Below, piece by piece: positions 34,312 to 42,589 of a stretch of DNA of 64,000 nt. The position numbers were made by a program, and so were the translations under genes. The notes beneath the pieces are model-generated. The model did no database searches, had not been told where the DNA came from, and was given only the letters and a program-made list of their open reading frames with translations. The stretch is taken from assembly GCF_900155685.1 (NCBI RefSeq), contig NZ_LT732548.1:1341474-1405473 (forward strand), read 5' to 3'. Each line of letters begins with the position of its first letter. Within the stretch, counting starts at the first letter, position 1. Origin of the DNA: Paenibacillus bouchesdurhonensis (lineage in GTDB: Bacteria; Bacillota; Bacilli; Paenibacillales; Paenibacillaceae).

Positions 34312-35742
34312 ATGTGGTGGTTAGTTCTTATATTGCTCGCGTTTATTTTTCAAATCGCTACAATTCTTATTTTGGAGTTTCGTAATCCCAGCAAGGCCTT
34401 AGCCTGGATGCTGATCCTGTTCCTCTTCCCTGTTATTGGCTTCATTCTGTATTATTTCGTAGCTCAGGACTATAAGAAACGGCGGAAGCTGCGACGCCGC
34501 GGCTCAAGGGCATTTCAGGAGATTCGGGCTAGACTCTGGCAGCAGACGGCAATTATAGACCGCATCGATGATATGAATAATTCGGAATACCGGCATCAGG
34601 AGAGGCTATTCGGTTTGCTTACGCATATTTCGGAGAGTCCCATAACGGGCTGCAACGAGACGAAGGTATTGACGGATGGAGAGAGGACTTTTGCGGCGAT
34701 GCTAGCCGCGATGGAGCTAGCCCGGGATCATATACATATGGAGTCTTACATTTTTCGTGCGGATGGGATAGGGCATCAGTTCAAGAACGTGATGATTCGG
34801 AAGGCACAGCAAGGCGTGAAGATCAGATTAATTTGTGATGGGCTGGGCAGCTATCATTTAAAAAGCTCCTTTGTGAAAGAGCTTCAGGATAGCGGGGTAG
34901 AAGTGCATTTCTTCCTGCCGCCGCTGATCGCTACGATCGACCGGAGAGTCAACTACCGTAATCATCGGAAAATACTTGTGGTGGACGGGACAGTGGGCTT
35001 TGTCGGCGGGCTCAATGTCGGGGATGAATACTTAGGGCTCGATGGGAAGCTGGGCTTTTGGCGCGATACGCATTTGCAAATTAGCGGAGACGCGGTGTAC
35101 TTTCTGCAGAATGCGTTTCTGGGAGATTGGCGTCTGGCTTCTGGCCAGCGGATCAATCATCCTGAGCTGTATCCTGTACATCATTGTCAAGGCAATGAAC
35201 AGGTGCAGGTGCTTACTAGCGGTCCCGATCAGCATTGGGACGCCATTCAGGAGATGTGCTTCGGGGCGATTGCTGTTGCCAAACGGCGCATATGGATTAC
35301 TTCGCCTTATTTCATTCCTGATCCCAGCATCTACAATGCGATCAAAACGGCTGCCGTCAGCGGGGTCGAGGTGAAAATTATTATTCCGTACGAGTCGGAC
35401 AGCCGGATTGTCAAGCTGGCTTCACTCTCCTATGTGGAGGAACTGCTTCAGTCCGGAGTGAAGTTCTATCAATACCAGAAGGGATTTATTCATGCCAAGG
35501 TAATGATTGTGGACGATCTGCTTGCCACTGTCGGTACGGCGAATATGGATATGCGCAGCTTCTTTTACAATTTCGAGATGACGGCAATCCTGTTTGATAA
35601 GGCTCCGATTTCCCGGTTAAATGAGGATTTCTTGAATGATCTGAATGGGAGCAAGGAGATTGATCTGAAGACCTTCTCCCGCCGTACGAGAATGCAAAAA
35701 GGGCTGGAGCTGCTGTGCAGACTGCTGTCCCCGCTTCTCTGA
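34312..35742 (+). CDS. cls: Cardiolipin synthase (ClsA-like)
   Basis: From ATG 34312 the chain has 476 residues and starts at the same point as B. subtilis ClsA; TTG 34279 would add 11 residues. Two N-terminal transmembrane helices (~2-22 and ~32-52) are followed by two phospholipase D H-x-K-x4-D motifs: NHRKILVVDG near residue 221 and IHAKVMIVDD near residue 394. The enzyme condenses two phosphatidylglycerols into cardiolipin and glycerol in the membrane. Divergent from the M23 gene. Confidence 0.96.
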   Translation: MWWLVLILLAFIFQIATILILEFRNPSKALAWMLILFLFPVIGFILYYFVAQDYKKRRKLRRRGSRAFQEIRARLWQQTAIIDRIDDMNNSEYRHQERLFGLLTHISESPITGCNETKVLTDGERTFAAMLAAMELARDHIHMESYIFRADGIGHQFKNVMIRKAQQGVKIRLICDGLGSYHLKSSFVKELQDSGVEVHFFLPPLIATIDRRVNYRNHRKILVVDGTVGFVGGLNVGDEYLGLDGKLGFWRDTHLQISGDAVYFLQNAFLGDWRLASGQRINHPELYPVHHCQGNEQVQVLTSGPDQHWDAIQEMCFGAIAVAKRRIWITSPYFIPDPSIYNAIKTAAVSGVEVKIIIPYESDSRIVKLASLSYVEELLQSGVKFYQYQKGFIHAKVMIVDDLLATVGTANMDMRSFFYNFEMTAILFDKAPISRLNEDFLNDLNGSKEIDLKTFSRRTRMQKGLELLCRLLSPLL

Positions 35743-35771
35743 CAAGAGACAGGGCGAGCCTGCCCGGCACC

Positions 35772-36662
35772 CTATTTAAGATGCTGCAGGATAAGCTGGA
35801 CAGATTGCGGCGGAACGTCTGCCAGCAAATCCCCTTTCTGTTTGAGGCGTTCTCCGATATTGTGCAGGTTGAAGTCGGAGGGATGGGGATTGCTGTGCAC
35901 CTCATCCCAGGCTAGCGGCGTAGATACGCTGGCGGCAGGGCGCGCTCGAGGAGTATAGGGGGCGGCCAATGTTTTTCCGGCATAATGCTGTAAGTAGTCG
36001 AAGTAGATTTTGTCGCCGCGATCCTTCTTCAGCCGTTCAATCGTGAATAGTCGGGGATATTTCTCAGTTGCGTAACGGGCCACGAAGTGCCCGATCAGCC
36101 GGAGTTCGTCGAAGGTGACCCCATATTCGATCGGCACGATGATTTGCACGCCTGTCGCTCCGGAGGTCTTCGGGACGGATTGAAGCCCTAAAGAGCTCAA
36201 TATGTCCCCTACGCAGGCGGCTGCTTCCATGATGCGCGGCTCCTCTTCCAGCGAAGGATCCAAATCGATCATCCATTCGCAGGGCAGCTGCTCCTGAACA
36301 TAATGCAGTGATGGATGGAATTCGATGCATGCCAAGTTGCCGAGCCACAGCAGCACTGGCAGGCGATCCAGCACCACATAATCGACGCCCTCATGCGCGG
36401 AAGTGCGCACGAATGGCGGCAGTGGCTCCGGCGCATTTTTCTGATAGAAAAATTTGCGCCCCACTCCATCGGGATAACGGATCGTGGTGAGAAGACGGTT
36501 TTGGCAATAACGCAGCAGGTAGGGCGAAATTTCCGCCAGCTTCTCCAAGTACAGCTTCTTCGTAATGCCAGCCTCCGGCCACAGCAGCTTATCGGGATTT
36601 GATATCGTAATTTCCTCGCCATCAACAAAGATCGTGCCTTTAGTCGTCCTCGCCACAGTCAT
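35772..36662 (-). CDS. LigD-type NHEJ polymerase domain protein
   Basis: A 296-residue stand-alone protein with the archaeo-eukaryotic primase fold of the LigD polymerase domain. Typical motifs: NPDKLLWPEAGITKKLYLEKL, the DLDPS motif (catalytic Asp pair in MIDLDPS near residue 133), KTSGATGVQI near residue 165, and DYLQHYAGKTLAAPYTPRAR. The family fills gaps with ribonucleotides during non-homologous end joining. In B. subtilis it is fused to the ligase; here polymerase, ligase and Ku are three separate genes, with the ligase divergent 288 bp away. Confidence 0.94.
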   Translation of the reverse strand: MTVARTTKGTIFVDGEEITISNPDKLLWPEAGITKKLYLEKLAEISPYLLRYCQNRLLTTIRYPDGVGRKFFYQKNAPEPLPPFVRTSAHEGVDYVVLDRLPVLLWLGNLACIEFHPSLHYVQEQLPCEWMIDLDPSLEEEPRIMEAAACVGDILSSLGLQSVPKTSGATGVQIIVPIEYGVTFDELRLIGHFVARYATEKYPRLFTIERLKKDRGDKIYFDYLQHYAGKTLAAPYTPRARPAASVSTPLAWDEVHSNPHPSDFNLHNIGERLKQKGDLLADVPPQSVQLILQHLK

Positions 36663-36950
36663 GCTCCTCTCATATATTTACTTTCCTAAATGAGGATCGA
36701 TAGCCAACTTCGTTTAAGCACGGATCAGTGCTTTTCTTTTAGGCTTGCCCATTTAGAACAAATTAACCGCTAGAAACCGAACTCTATTCATAGAATGGAA
36801 GTACGGCGGCATGGGCAGACTTGGGAACAGAAATGATGAGACATCAAAGCGCACGCTTAGAATCGTACGTAGTGAAGAAGCAAGCCTGCGGGGAGCGGAC
36901 TTCGATGGCAACTGCACCGCCGGAAAAGCATATAGTTGGGAGGAATGAGC
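36663..36950. other. Divergent promoter region between the two split LigD genes
   Basis: This region serves both NHEJ genes. It contains a plus-strand hairpin at 36716-36740. I found no convincing -35/-10 pair and no clear SigG-type promoter. Confidence 0.4.
36716..36740 (+). terminator. Weak plus-strand terminator-like hairpin
   Basis: AAGCAC and GTGCTT form a 6-bp stem with a 6-base loop, followed by TTCTTTT. The nearest plus gene to the left is cls, so read-through antisense to the polymerase gene could end here. Confidence 0.4.
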
Positions 36951-37898
36951 ATGAAGATGAAGCCGGTGGCTCCTTTTGAGCCAATACGGTCAGAGAACCT
37001 TCCGGGGGGACCGGATTGGATTACACAGGTAAAATGGGACGGGGTGCGAATACTTACCTATTATGATGGCAATGAAGCGCGGCTTATTAACCGCAAGGGC
37101 AATGAGCGAAGCAGGCAGTACCCCGAGTTCATGGAAGTGTCCTCCTATTGTCGTGCGGATTCGGTTATTCTGGACGGAGAGATGATCGCGCTGAACGGGG
37201 ACAGGCCGTCCTTCCATGAGATCATGAGGCGGGACAGCTTGCGGCGGGAACAGGAAATTCGCTTTGCTGTCAAGCAGATACCAGCTATTCATATGATATT
37301 TGATGTGTTGTACTATAACGGAAAATGGGTGACCGATCGCACGCTCGCAGAGCGGCAGGAGCTGCTGCAAGAGATCATTGTTCCGAGCGCGCTGCTTCAG
37401 CTCGTTCCGAGCTACAGCAATGGAGAGAGCTTGCTAGCAGTCATGAAGGAGCGGGGCTGGGAAGGAGTTGTCAGTAAACGGCTGGACAGCACTTATGCAC
37501 TCGGCGGCAAAGATGGACGCTGGCAGAAGCTCAAGCTCGGCTATGACTTATACGCCGTAATCGGTGGCGTTACTTATCGAGACGGGGTTATGAATGCTCT
37601 GCTGCTCGGCTTATACGATGAAAATGGACAATTCATTTATATCGGGCATACAGGCAGCGGGAAGCTGAACCAGGCTGCCTGGCGCAGCTTGAACCATCAA
37701 ATATCTACGCTCATGGTGAAGGATAGAACCTTTCACAATATTCCGCAGCGGATTAAGGGAGCGGTCTGGATTCAGCCGCTGCTTACAGTAAAGGTACAGT
37801 TTATGGAATGGACTCCCGGCGGAACGATGCGTCATCCGGTACTGCAGGGGATGGCTGACATACCGCCGAAGAGCTGTACGGTTACGCAGAACATGTAG
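36951..37898 (+). CDS. ATP-dependent DNA ligase (LigD ligase-domain type)
   Basis: ATG 36951 follows GGGAGG at seven bases and gives 315 residues; the earlier in-frame TTG overlaps the site. The nucleotidyl-transfer motif I is QVKWDGVR (K-x-D-G-x-R, adenylated Lys ~29). Motif III (FDVLYYNGKW), motif IV (WEGVVSKRLDS) and motif V (RWQKLKLGYDLYAVIGG) follow, then an OB-fold ending in the WTPGGTMRHPV region. It seals ends in NHEJ together with Ku and the split polymerase. The length fits a ligase-only protein; there is no phosphoesterase domain. Confidence 0.95.
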   Translation: MKMKPVAPFEPIRSENLPGGPDWITQVKWDGVRILTYYDGNEARLINRKGNERSRQYPEFMEVSSYCRADSVILDGEMIALNGDRPSFHEIMRRDSLRREQEIRFAVKQIPAIHMIFDVLYYNGKWVTDRTLAERQELLQEIIVPSALLQLVPSYSNGESLLAVMKERGWEGVVSKRLDSTYALGGKDGRWQKLKLGYDLYAVIGGVTYRDGVMNALLLGLYDENGQFIYIGHTGSGKLNQAAWRSLNHQISTLMVKDRTFHNIPQRIKGAVWIQPLLTVKVQFMEWTPGGTMRHPVLQGMADIPPKSCTVTQNM

Positions 37899-37970
37899 TT
37901 TGCACTGAGTATTTCTTGTGCATCGTAACTCTGGCATAGAGCATATCTTGCAAGTGAGAGCGGAAGCGGC

Positions 37971-38921
37971 TCAGGAGATGGTCTTTTTCGCTTTGCTGGC
38001 GGCCCTTTTCTTTGGTTTGGGGATCGTCTCCTTGACGGCCGCTGACTCTGCGTCATTGGCTGGCTCTGTAGTTTGTGCATCCGAAGCTTGCTTCTTCTTC
38101 GCCGTTTTACGCGTACGCTTGGCTGGAGCAGGGCCCGGGTCTGTCACGACGGCAGGCTTAACCGCCTCGATGCTTGCTTGCAGGGCAGCCATGAGATCAA
38201 TGACATTGCTCTGTGGCTTAGCAGGAGCTAGGCTGACCTCCTCTCCGGCAATCTTCTGTTCGATGAGATGCAGCAGCGATTCACGATAGTCATCATTATA
38301 TTTCGCCGGCTCAAACGGCGTAGACAACTGCTCGATCAACAGCTTGGCCATGGTCAGCTCCTTCTCGTTCACGTTCAAGCTCTCCGGCAAATTGGGTACT
38401 TGAGAGATCGGCCGAATTTCATCGGGATAGAAAATGGTCTCCACGGCCAGGCAGCCTTCCATGACCCGAATCGCTGCGAGGCTGCTTTTGGAGCGAATTG
38501 CGATTTTGGCGATGCCGATTTTGCCGGATTGGCGCATCGCTTCCAGCAGAAGCTGGTAGGCGTTCGATCCAGCTTGGTCAGGAGAGAGATAATATGTTTT
38601 TTGAAAATAAATAGGGTCTATTTCTGTCAAATCTACGAAATCCATAATGGTGATCGTCTTCTCAGTTTGGGATGACAGTTGCTCCAGTTCCTCTTTTTCA
38701 AACAGCACATATTTCCCTTTCTCATACTCATACCCCCGGGAAATTTCCTCCCAGGTCGTATCCTTGTCGCAAGTCGGACAGCGCCTTACATAAGAAATCG
38801 GACTGCCGCAAACGGTATGAATGTATTTCATGGAAATGTCTTTGTCTTCGGTGGCAGAGAACATTTTGACCGGAACGTGCACGAGTCCGAAGCTGATCGC
38901 ACCCTTCCAAACGGTATGCAT
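37971..38921 (-). CDS. ku: Bacterial Ku protein
   Basis: A 316-residue Ku homologue. The N-terminal MHTVWKGAISFGLVHVPVKMFSATE is the family signature, and the core (FVDLTEIDPIYFQKTYYLSPD, YQLLLEAMRQSGKIGIAKIAIR) is intact. An unusual C-xx-C (RRCPTC) near residue 47 could be a small zinc site. The C-terminal ~60 residues are rich in Lys, Ala and Pro, the usual DNA-sliding tail of bacterial Ku. It binds broken ends as a homodimer and recruits the ligase encoded convergently 72 bp away. Confidence 0.96.
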   Translation of the reverse strand: MHTVWKGAISFGLVHVPVKMFSATEDKDISMKYIHTVCGSPISYVRRCPTCDKDTTWEEISRGYEYEKGKYVLFEKEELEQLSSQTEKTITIMDFVDLTEIDPIYFQKTYYLSPDQAGSNAYQLLLEAMRQSGKIGIAKIAIRSKSSLAAIRVMEGCLAVETIFYPDEIRPISQVPNLPESLNVNEKELTMAKLLIEQLSTPFEPAKYNDDYRESLLHLIEQKIAGEEVSLAPAKPQSNVIDLMAALQASIEAVKPAVVTDPGPAPAKRTRKTAKKKQASDAQTTEPANDAESAAVKETIPKPKKRAASKAKKTIS

Positions 38922-39179
38922 TAGAGGTTGCTCCTTTCTGTTTCTCTTGCTTATTTTTAGATGGTTGGGGTTATGATTATGGCATCATCTCTATATTAGT
39001 ATGGTCCAATTTGGTTCCTCATAACCGGGAGCATCTGTGCCTAAGTTGTTGCGGCTCATGCAGCAGACCGATATAATGAGGACATACGTTTGAGCATTTA
39101 AACAGATCGCGGAGATTGCCTAAGCGCAAGTGAGGCGGGGAAACCGCGATGTTGTATATGTAAAGGTGGTTGTGTTGGA

Positions 39180-39674
39180 GTGGGATTTGATCAAGCTTCG
39201 TCCAAGTGGATGTACGAGGCCAAGGATTTGCAAGGTACCGAAGAACTCGCCGCGTATCTTGCCGCTCAGGCTCTGCCGGGAACGGTCATTGCCCTGGACG
39301 GCGATTTAGGCGCGGGCAAGACGGCTTTTTCTCAATTATTTGCCAAGCATCTGGAAGTTCGGGATACGGTGAACAGCCCGACTTTTACATTAATTAAGGA
39401 ATATGAAGGCCGACTGCCTTTTTACCATATGGATGTGTACCGGTTAACGCTGGAGGAAGCGGAGGACTTGGGACTGGATGAATACTTCTACGGAAACGGC
39501 GTGACGCTGGTAGAGTGGGCAAGCATTATCGAAGATATTTTACCGGAGCAGATTTTGCACATCTATATAGAAGCTGGAGCAGGCACGGAGCGCAAAATGC
39601 GGTTATCCGGCCAGGGTGAACCCTACGAACAGTGGATCATGACCTTGAAACAGAATGGAGCTGTGCCTAAATGA
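39180..39674 (+). CDS. tsaE: tRNA t6A biosynthesis ATPase TsaE
   Basis: A 164-residue P-loop protein starting with GTG after AAAGGTGG. The Walker A is GDLGAGKTAFSQ (residues ~41-52), and NSPTFTLIKEYEG, FYHMDVYRL and VEWASII are the typical TsaE blocks. TsaE drives the TsaB-TsaD complex that puts threonylcarbamoyl on A37 of ANN-decoding tRNAs. Start of a tight operon tsaE-tsaB-rimI-tsaD with four-base overlap into tsaB. Confidence 0.96.
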   Translation: MGFDQASSKWMYEAKDLQGTEELAAYLAAQALPGTVIALDGDLGAGKTAFSQLFAKHLEVRDTVNSPTFTLIKEYEGRLPFYHMDVYRLTLEEAEDLGLDEYFYGNGVTLVEWASIIEDILPEQILHIYIEAGAGTERKMRLSGQGEPYEQWIMTLKQNGAVPK

Positions 39675-40495
39675 ATCATACACAACAGCCGCGCCAGCGG
39701 TTATTGGCGTTGGATACGTCGACCTCAATACTGTCCGTGGCCGTGATGGAGGACGGTAAGCTGCTGGCTGAACGGAATATAAGGGCAGAGCGCAATCATT
39801 CGGCTTATTTGGTTACAGCGATTGAGGAGGCCTTGGCTGAGGCCGGATTGGATAAAAAAGAGTTGGACGGTATCGCTGTCGGTGTAGGGCCGGGATCGTA
39901 TACGGGTGTCCGCATCGCGGTTACAACGGCCAAGACGCTAGCCTGGTCGCTGCAATTGCCCGTATCTGCCGTGTCGAGTCTGGCCGCGATCGCGTTTGGC
40001 GGATTTGCTGCGGGAACGGGACAAGCCGCAGAGCAATTTTCTCCAGCTTGTCCAGCTCCGGCGGAAATGACTGCCTCTGTGGGCTATTCCGCCGAACACT
40101 GGATCATCCCGCTTGTCGATGCTCGCCGCGGGCAAGCCTACACAGCGCTATTCAGCGCGGCGGAAGGGCGAGTTCCGTACCGCATAGAGCCGGATGCCAT
40201 TCGGCTGGTGGCAGATTGGCTAGGCGAGCTTGCCCGGAGGCTGGAAGCATTGCCTCCGGAGCAGAGACCGGCAGGCGTATGGTTTGTCGGAGATACTGCG
40301 ATTCATGCCGCGACGCTAGAAAGTTTGCGTTCCCTGCTGGGAGAAGCGCTGCACATATGCGAATATGAGCTCGAAGCCGTGTGGCTGGGGCTGGTTGGAT
40401 CGGAACAGTTCCTCCAGGGAGCTTATGATGATGTGCATACGCTGGAGCCGAATTATACCCAGTTGGCAGAGGCAGAAGCGAAGAAGCTTCGTTAG
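39671..40495 (+). CDS. tsaB: t6A threonylcarbamoyltransferase partner TsaB
   Basis: A 274-residue actin-like protein. LLALDTSTSILSVAVMEDGK opens the ASKHA fold and GVGPGSYTGVRIAVTTAKTLAW is the dimer-forming signature. It is a pseudo-enzyme that scaffolds TsaD and TsaE. A stretch near residues 115-140 is longer than in B. subtilis TsaB and Ala/Pro-rich, probably a loop. Overlaps tsaE by four bases. Confidence 0.96.
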   Translation: MNHTQQPRQRLLALDTSTSILSVAVMEDGKLLAERNIRAERNHSAYLVTAIEEALAEAGLDKKELDGIAVGVGPGSYTGVRIAVTTAKTLAWSLQLPVSAVSSLAAIAFGGFAAGTGQAAEQFSPACPAPAEMTASVGYSAEHWIIPLVDARRGQAYTALFSAAEGRVPYRIEPDAIRLVADWLGELARRLEALPPEQRPAGVWFVGDTAIHAATLESLRSLLGEALHICEYELEAVWLGLVGSEQFLQGAYDDVHTLEPNYTQLAEAEAKKLR

Positions 40496-40516
40496 CATTC
40501 AGGGAGGGATTCGGAC

Positions 40517-41041
40517 ATGGAGTCAGCAAAGTCGATACAAACGGACAAAGTGACTTTCCGTCATATGAAGCTTGAAGATATACCCGACATTATGGTCATC
40601 GAGCATGAATCCTTCACCTTGCCATGGAGCGAAGAGGCTTTCCGCAGCGAAATGACCTTGAACCATTTCGCCAAGTATTTGGTGATGGAATACGAGGAGA
40701 GTCCTATTGGTTATGCAGGGATGTGGACGGTGCTGGATGAGGCGCATATTACGAATATCGCGGTGAGGACGGCTTACCGCGGCCATCATTTGGGCGAACT
40801 GCTGTTTCGCAAAATGATTGACTGGGCTGCCGAGCTTCGCATGCGCCGGATGACGCTGGAGGTACGCGTCACGAATCATTCTGCCCAAGCCTTATATAGG
40901 AAGCTTGGATTTCATTCTGTCGGCACGCGAAAAGGATATTATTCCGATAATCATGAGGACGCGCTCATCATGTGGTGCGAGCTGCCTGTGCAGGAGCCGC
41001 AAGCAGGTGAAGAGGAAGGAAGCGAAGAAGATTGGATTTGA
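40517..41041 (+). CDS. rimI: Ribosomal protein bS18 alanine N-acetyltransferase RimI
   Basis: A 174-residue GNAT enzyme with GGGAGGG before the start. The core IMVIEHESFTLPWSEEAFRSEM, HITNIAVRTAYRGHHLGELLF (acetyl-CoA loop R/Q-x-x-G-x-G/A, here R-G-H-H-L-G) and LEVRVTNHSAQALYRKLGFHSVGTRKGYY are typical for RimI. It acetylates the N-terminal Ala of bS18. RimI genes commonly sit among t6A genes, and the last ten bases overlap tsaD. Confidence 0.95.
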   Translation: MESAKSIQTDKVTFRHMKLEDIPDIMVIEHESFTLPWSEEAFRSEMTLNHFAKYLVMEYEESPIGYAGMWTVLDEAHITNIAVRTAYRGHHLGELLFRKMIDWAAELRMRRMTLEVRVTNHSAQALYRKLGFHSVGTRKGYYSDNHEDALIMWCELPVQEPQAGEEEGSEEDWI

Positions 41042-42063
41042 ACCGGGATTGTTATATATTGGCGGTCGAGACGAGCTGTGATGAAACCTCGGTCGCTGTT
41101 GTGAAAAATGGAACGGAAGTGCTCTCGAATTTAATTGCCAGCCAGATCGAAACGCACCAGGCCTTTGGCGGAGTCGTACCGGAGGTTGCTTCCCGCAAGC
41201 ATGTCGAGAGCATTACGCTCATGCTGGAGGGGGCGATCCAGGAGGCGGGCATTTCGCTTGAAGAGCTGTCGGCTGTCGCCGTTACGGAAGGCCCTGGCCT
41301 TGTCGGGGCGCTGCTGGTTGGAATTATGGCTGCCAAAAGCTTGGCCTTTGCTGCGGATAAGCCATTGATCGGCACACATCATATTGCCGGTCATATTTAT
41401 GCGAATCGGCTTGTGCAGGAAATTCACTATCCGTCGATTGCGCTTGTCGTATCGGGCGGACACACCGAGCTTGTGCTGATGGAGCGTGAAGGAAGCTTCA
41501 AGCTCATTGGCCGTACGCGGGACGACGCTGTCGGCGAAGCGTACGACAAGGTGGCGAGAGCATTGGGTTTCCCTTATCCTGGCGGGCCGCATGTCGACAA
41601 GCTGGCTTTGGAGTCCGATACGGTTGAGGTGCTGCCGCGCGCCTGGCTGGAGCCGGATTCGTACGATTTCAGCTTCAGCGGCTTGAAGTCGGCTGTACTT
41701 AACGCAGTGAATCAACATAAGATGCGCGGTGAAGAAGGGTACGGCCCGGCCATCGCTCGCGGCTTCCAAGAATCGGTCATTGAGGTGCTGGTCGAGAAGG
41801 CAATTCGCGCGGTGCGATCCACGGGTGCGGTGCAGCTCTTGCTCTGCGGCGGAGTTGCTGCGAACCGGGGGCTGCGCACGTCACTTGCCGAGCGGTGCGC
41901 GAAGGAACGAATCGACCTTGTCATTCCGCCGCTGAAATACTGCACGGATAATGCCGCCATGATCGGGGCCGCTGCATATTTGAAGTGGAAGAACGGCGAG
42001 TTCTCCGGTTGGGAGCTTAAAGCAGAGCCCTCGCTCTCTCTGGAGAATTGGTCCGCGGAATAG
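41032..42063 (+). CDS. tsaD: tRNA N6-threonylcarbamoyladenosine transferase TsaD
   Basis: A 343-residue catalytic subunit. The start is TTG 41032 (or TTG 41038); both overlap rimI. LAVETSCDETSVAVV, the iron-binding H-x3-H in GTHHIAGHIYANRL near residue 110, VSGGHTELVLM, and the C-terminal CGGVAANRGLR and YCTDNAAMIGAA (Asp ligand) are all present. It transfers the threonylcarbamoyl group to A37 of tRNA. Last gene of the operon, followed by a terminator. Confidence 0.97.
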   Translation: MDLNRDCYILAVETSCDETSVAVVKNGTEVLSNLIASQIETHQAFGGVVPEVASRKHVESITLMLEGAIQEAGISLEELSAVAVTEGPGLVGALLVGIMAAKSLAFAADKPLIGTHHIAGHIYANRLVQEIHYPSIALVVSGGHTELVLMEREGSFKLIGRTRDDAVGEAYDKVARALGFPYPGGPHVDKLALESDTVEVLPRAWLEPDSYDFSFSGLKSAVLNAVNQHKMRGEEGYGPAIARGFQESVIEVLVEKAIRAVRSTGAVQLLLCGGVAANRGLRTSLAERCAKERIDLVIPPLKYCTDNAAMIGAAAYLKWKNGEFSGWELKAEPSLSLENWSAE

Positions 42064-42069
42064 AAAAGT

Positions 42070-42110
42070 GGGCGCGAATCGCGGGTTATCCCTAGATCAG
42101 CGCCCTTTTT
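42070..42110 (+). terminator. Terminator after tsaD
   Basis: GGGCGC at 42070 pairs with GCGCCC at 42100, enclosing a second small hairpin (GCGGG/CCC), followed by five T. Confidence 0.8.
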
Positions 42111-42175
42111 ATGTATAACTACTAAGTCTTCATTCACTGTGCCAAACTTAACAAGACTTCCTATCGGTTAGCCGA

Positions 42176-42589
42176 TCAGGAGGTCTGCGACGTGGCTGCC
42201 GCTTCTTTATTTGCGCTTTCTGCGGGTTCGGACGGATTGCTCATACGGCTGCTTCCTTCAAAAATGCTGCCTTCCTCAACCGAAAGGCTGGCCACCGTAA
42301 TGTTGCCATACAATTTTCCCGTTGAGGTAATCGTAAGCTTGCTCTTCGTTTGAATGTCTCCTGTCACCGTTCCGGCGATGATGACATTACGTGCGGCAAT
42401 GTTGGATTTAACCCGGCCTTTCTCTCCGATCGTAACATCGCCTTTGCATTCGATATCTCCCGTAACCTGTCCTTCAATCCGGATGCTGGCATCCGATTTA
42501 ATGTTGCCTTCGAAGCTGCTGCCCTCTCCTACCAGGGTATCCGTCGTATCCGGATCAAGCTTTACGGGAACCGCCTTGCTCTTGAACAT
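42176..42589 (-). CDS. Bactofilin, copy 2
   Basis: A 137-residue bactofilin with the repeated beta-helix strands: GEGSSFEGNIKSDASIRIEGQVTGDIECKGDVTIGEKG, then NVIIAGTVTGDIQTKSKLTIT and LYGNITVASLSVEEGSIFEG. Its ATG shares one base with the stop of the upstream M23 gene (TAATG), so the pair is translationally coupled. Similar in order and length to the bactofilin at 32.7 kb but clearly diverged in sequence, so an old duplication or separate acquisition rather than a recent copy. Confidence 0.92.
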   Translation of the reverse strand: MFKSKAVPVKLDPDTTDTLVGEGSSFEGNIKSDASIRIEGQVTGDIECKGDVTIGEKGRVKSNIAARNVIIAGTVTGDIQTKSKLTITSTGKLYGNITVASLSVEEGSIFEGSSRMSNPSEPAESANKEAAATSQTS

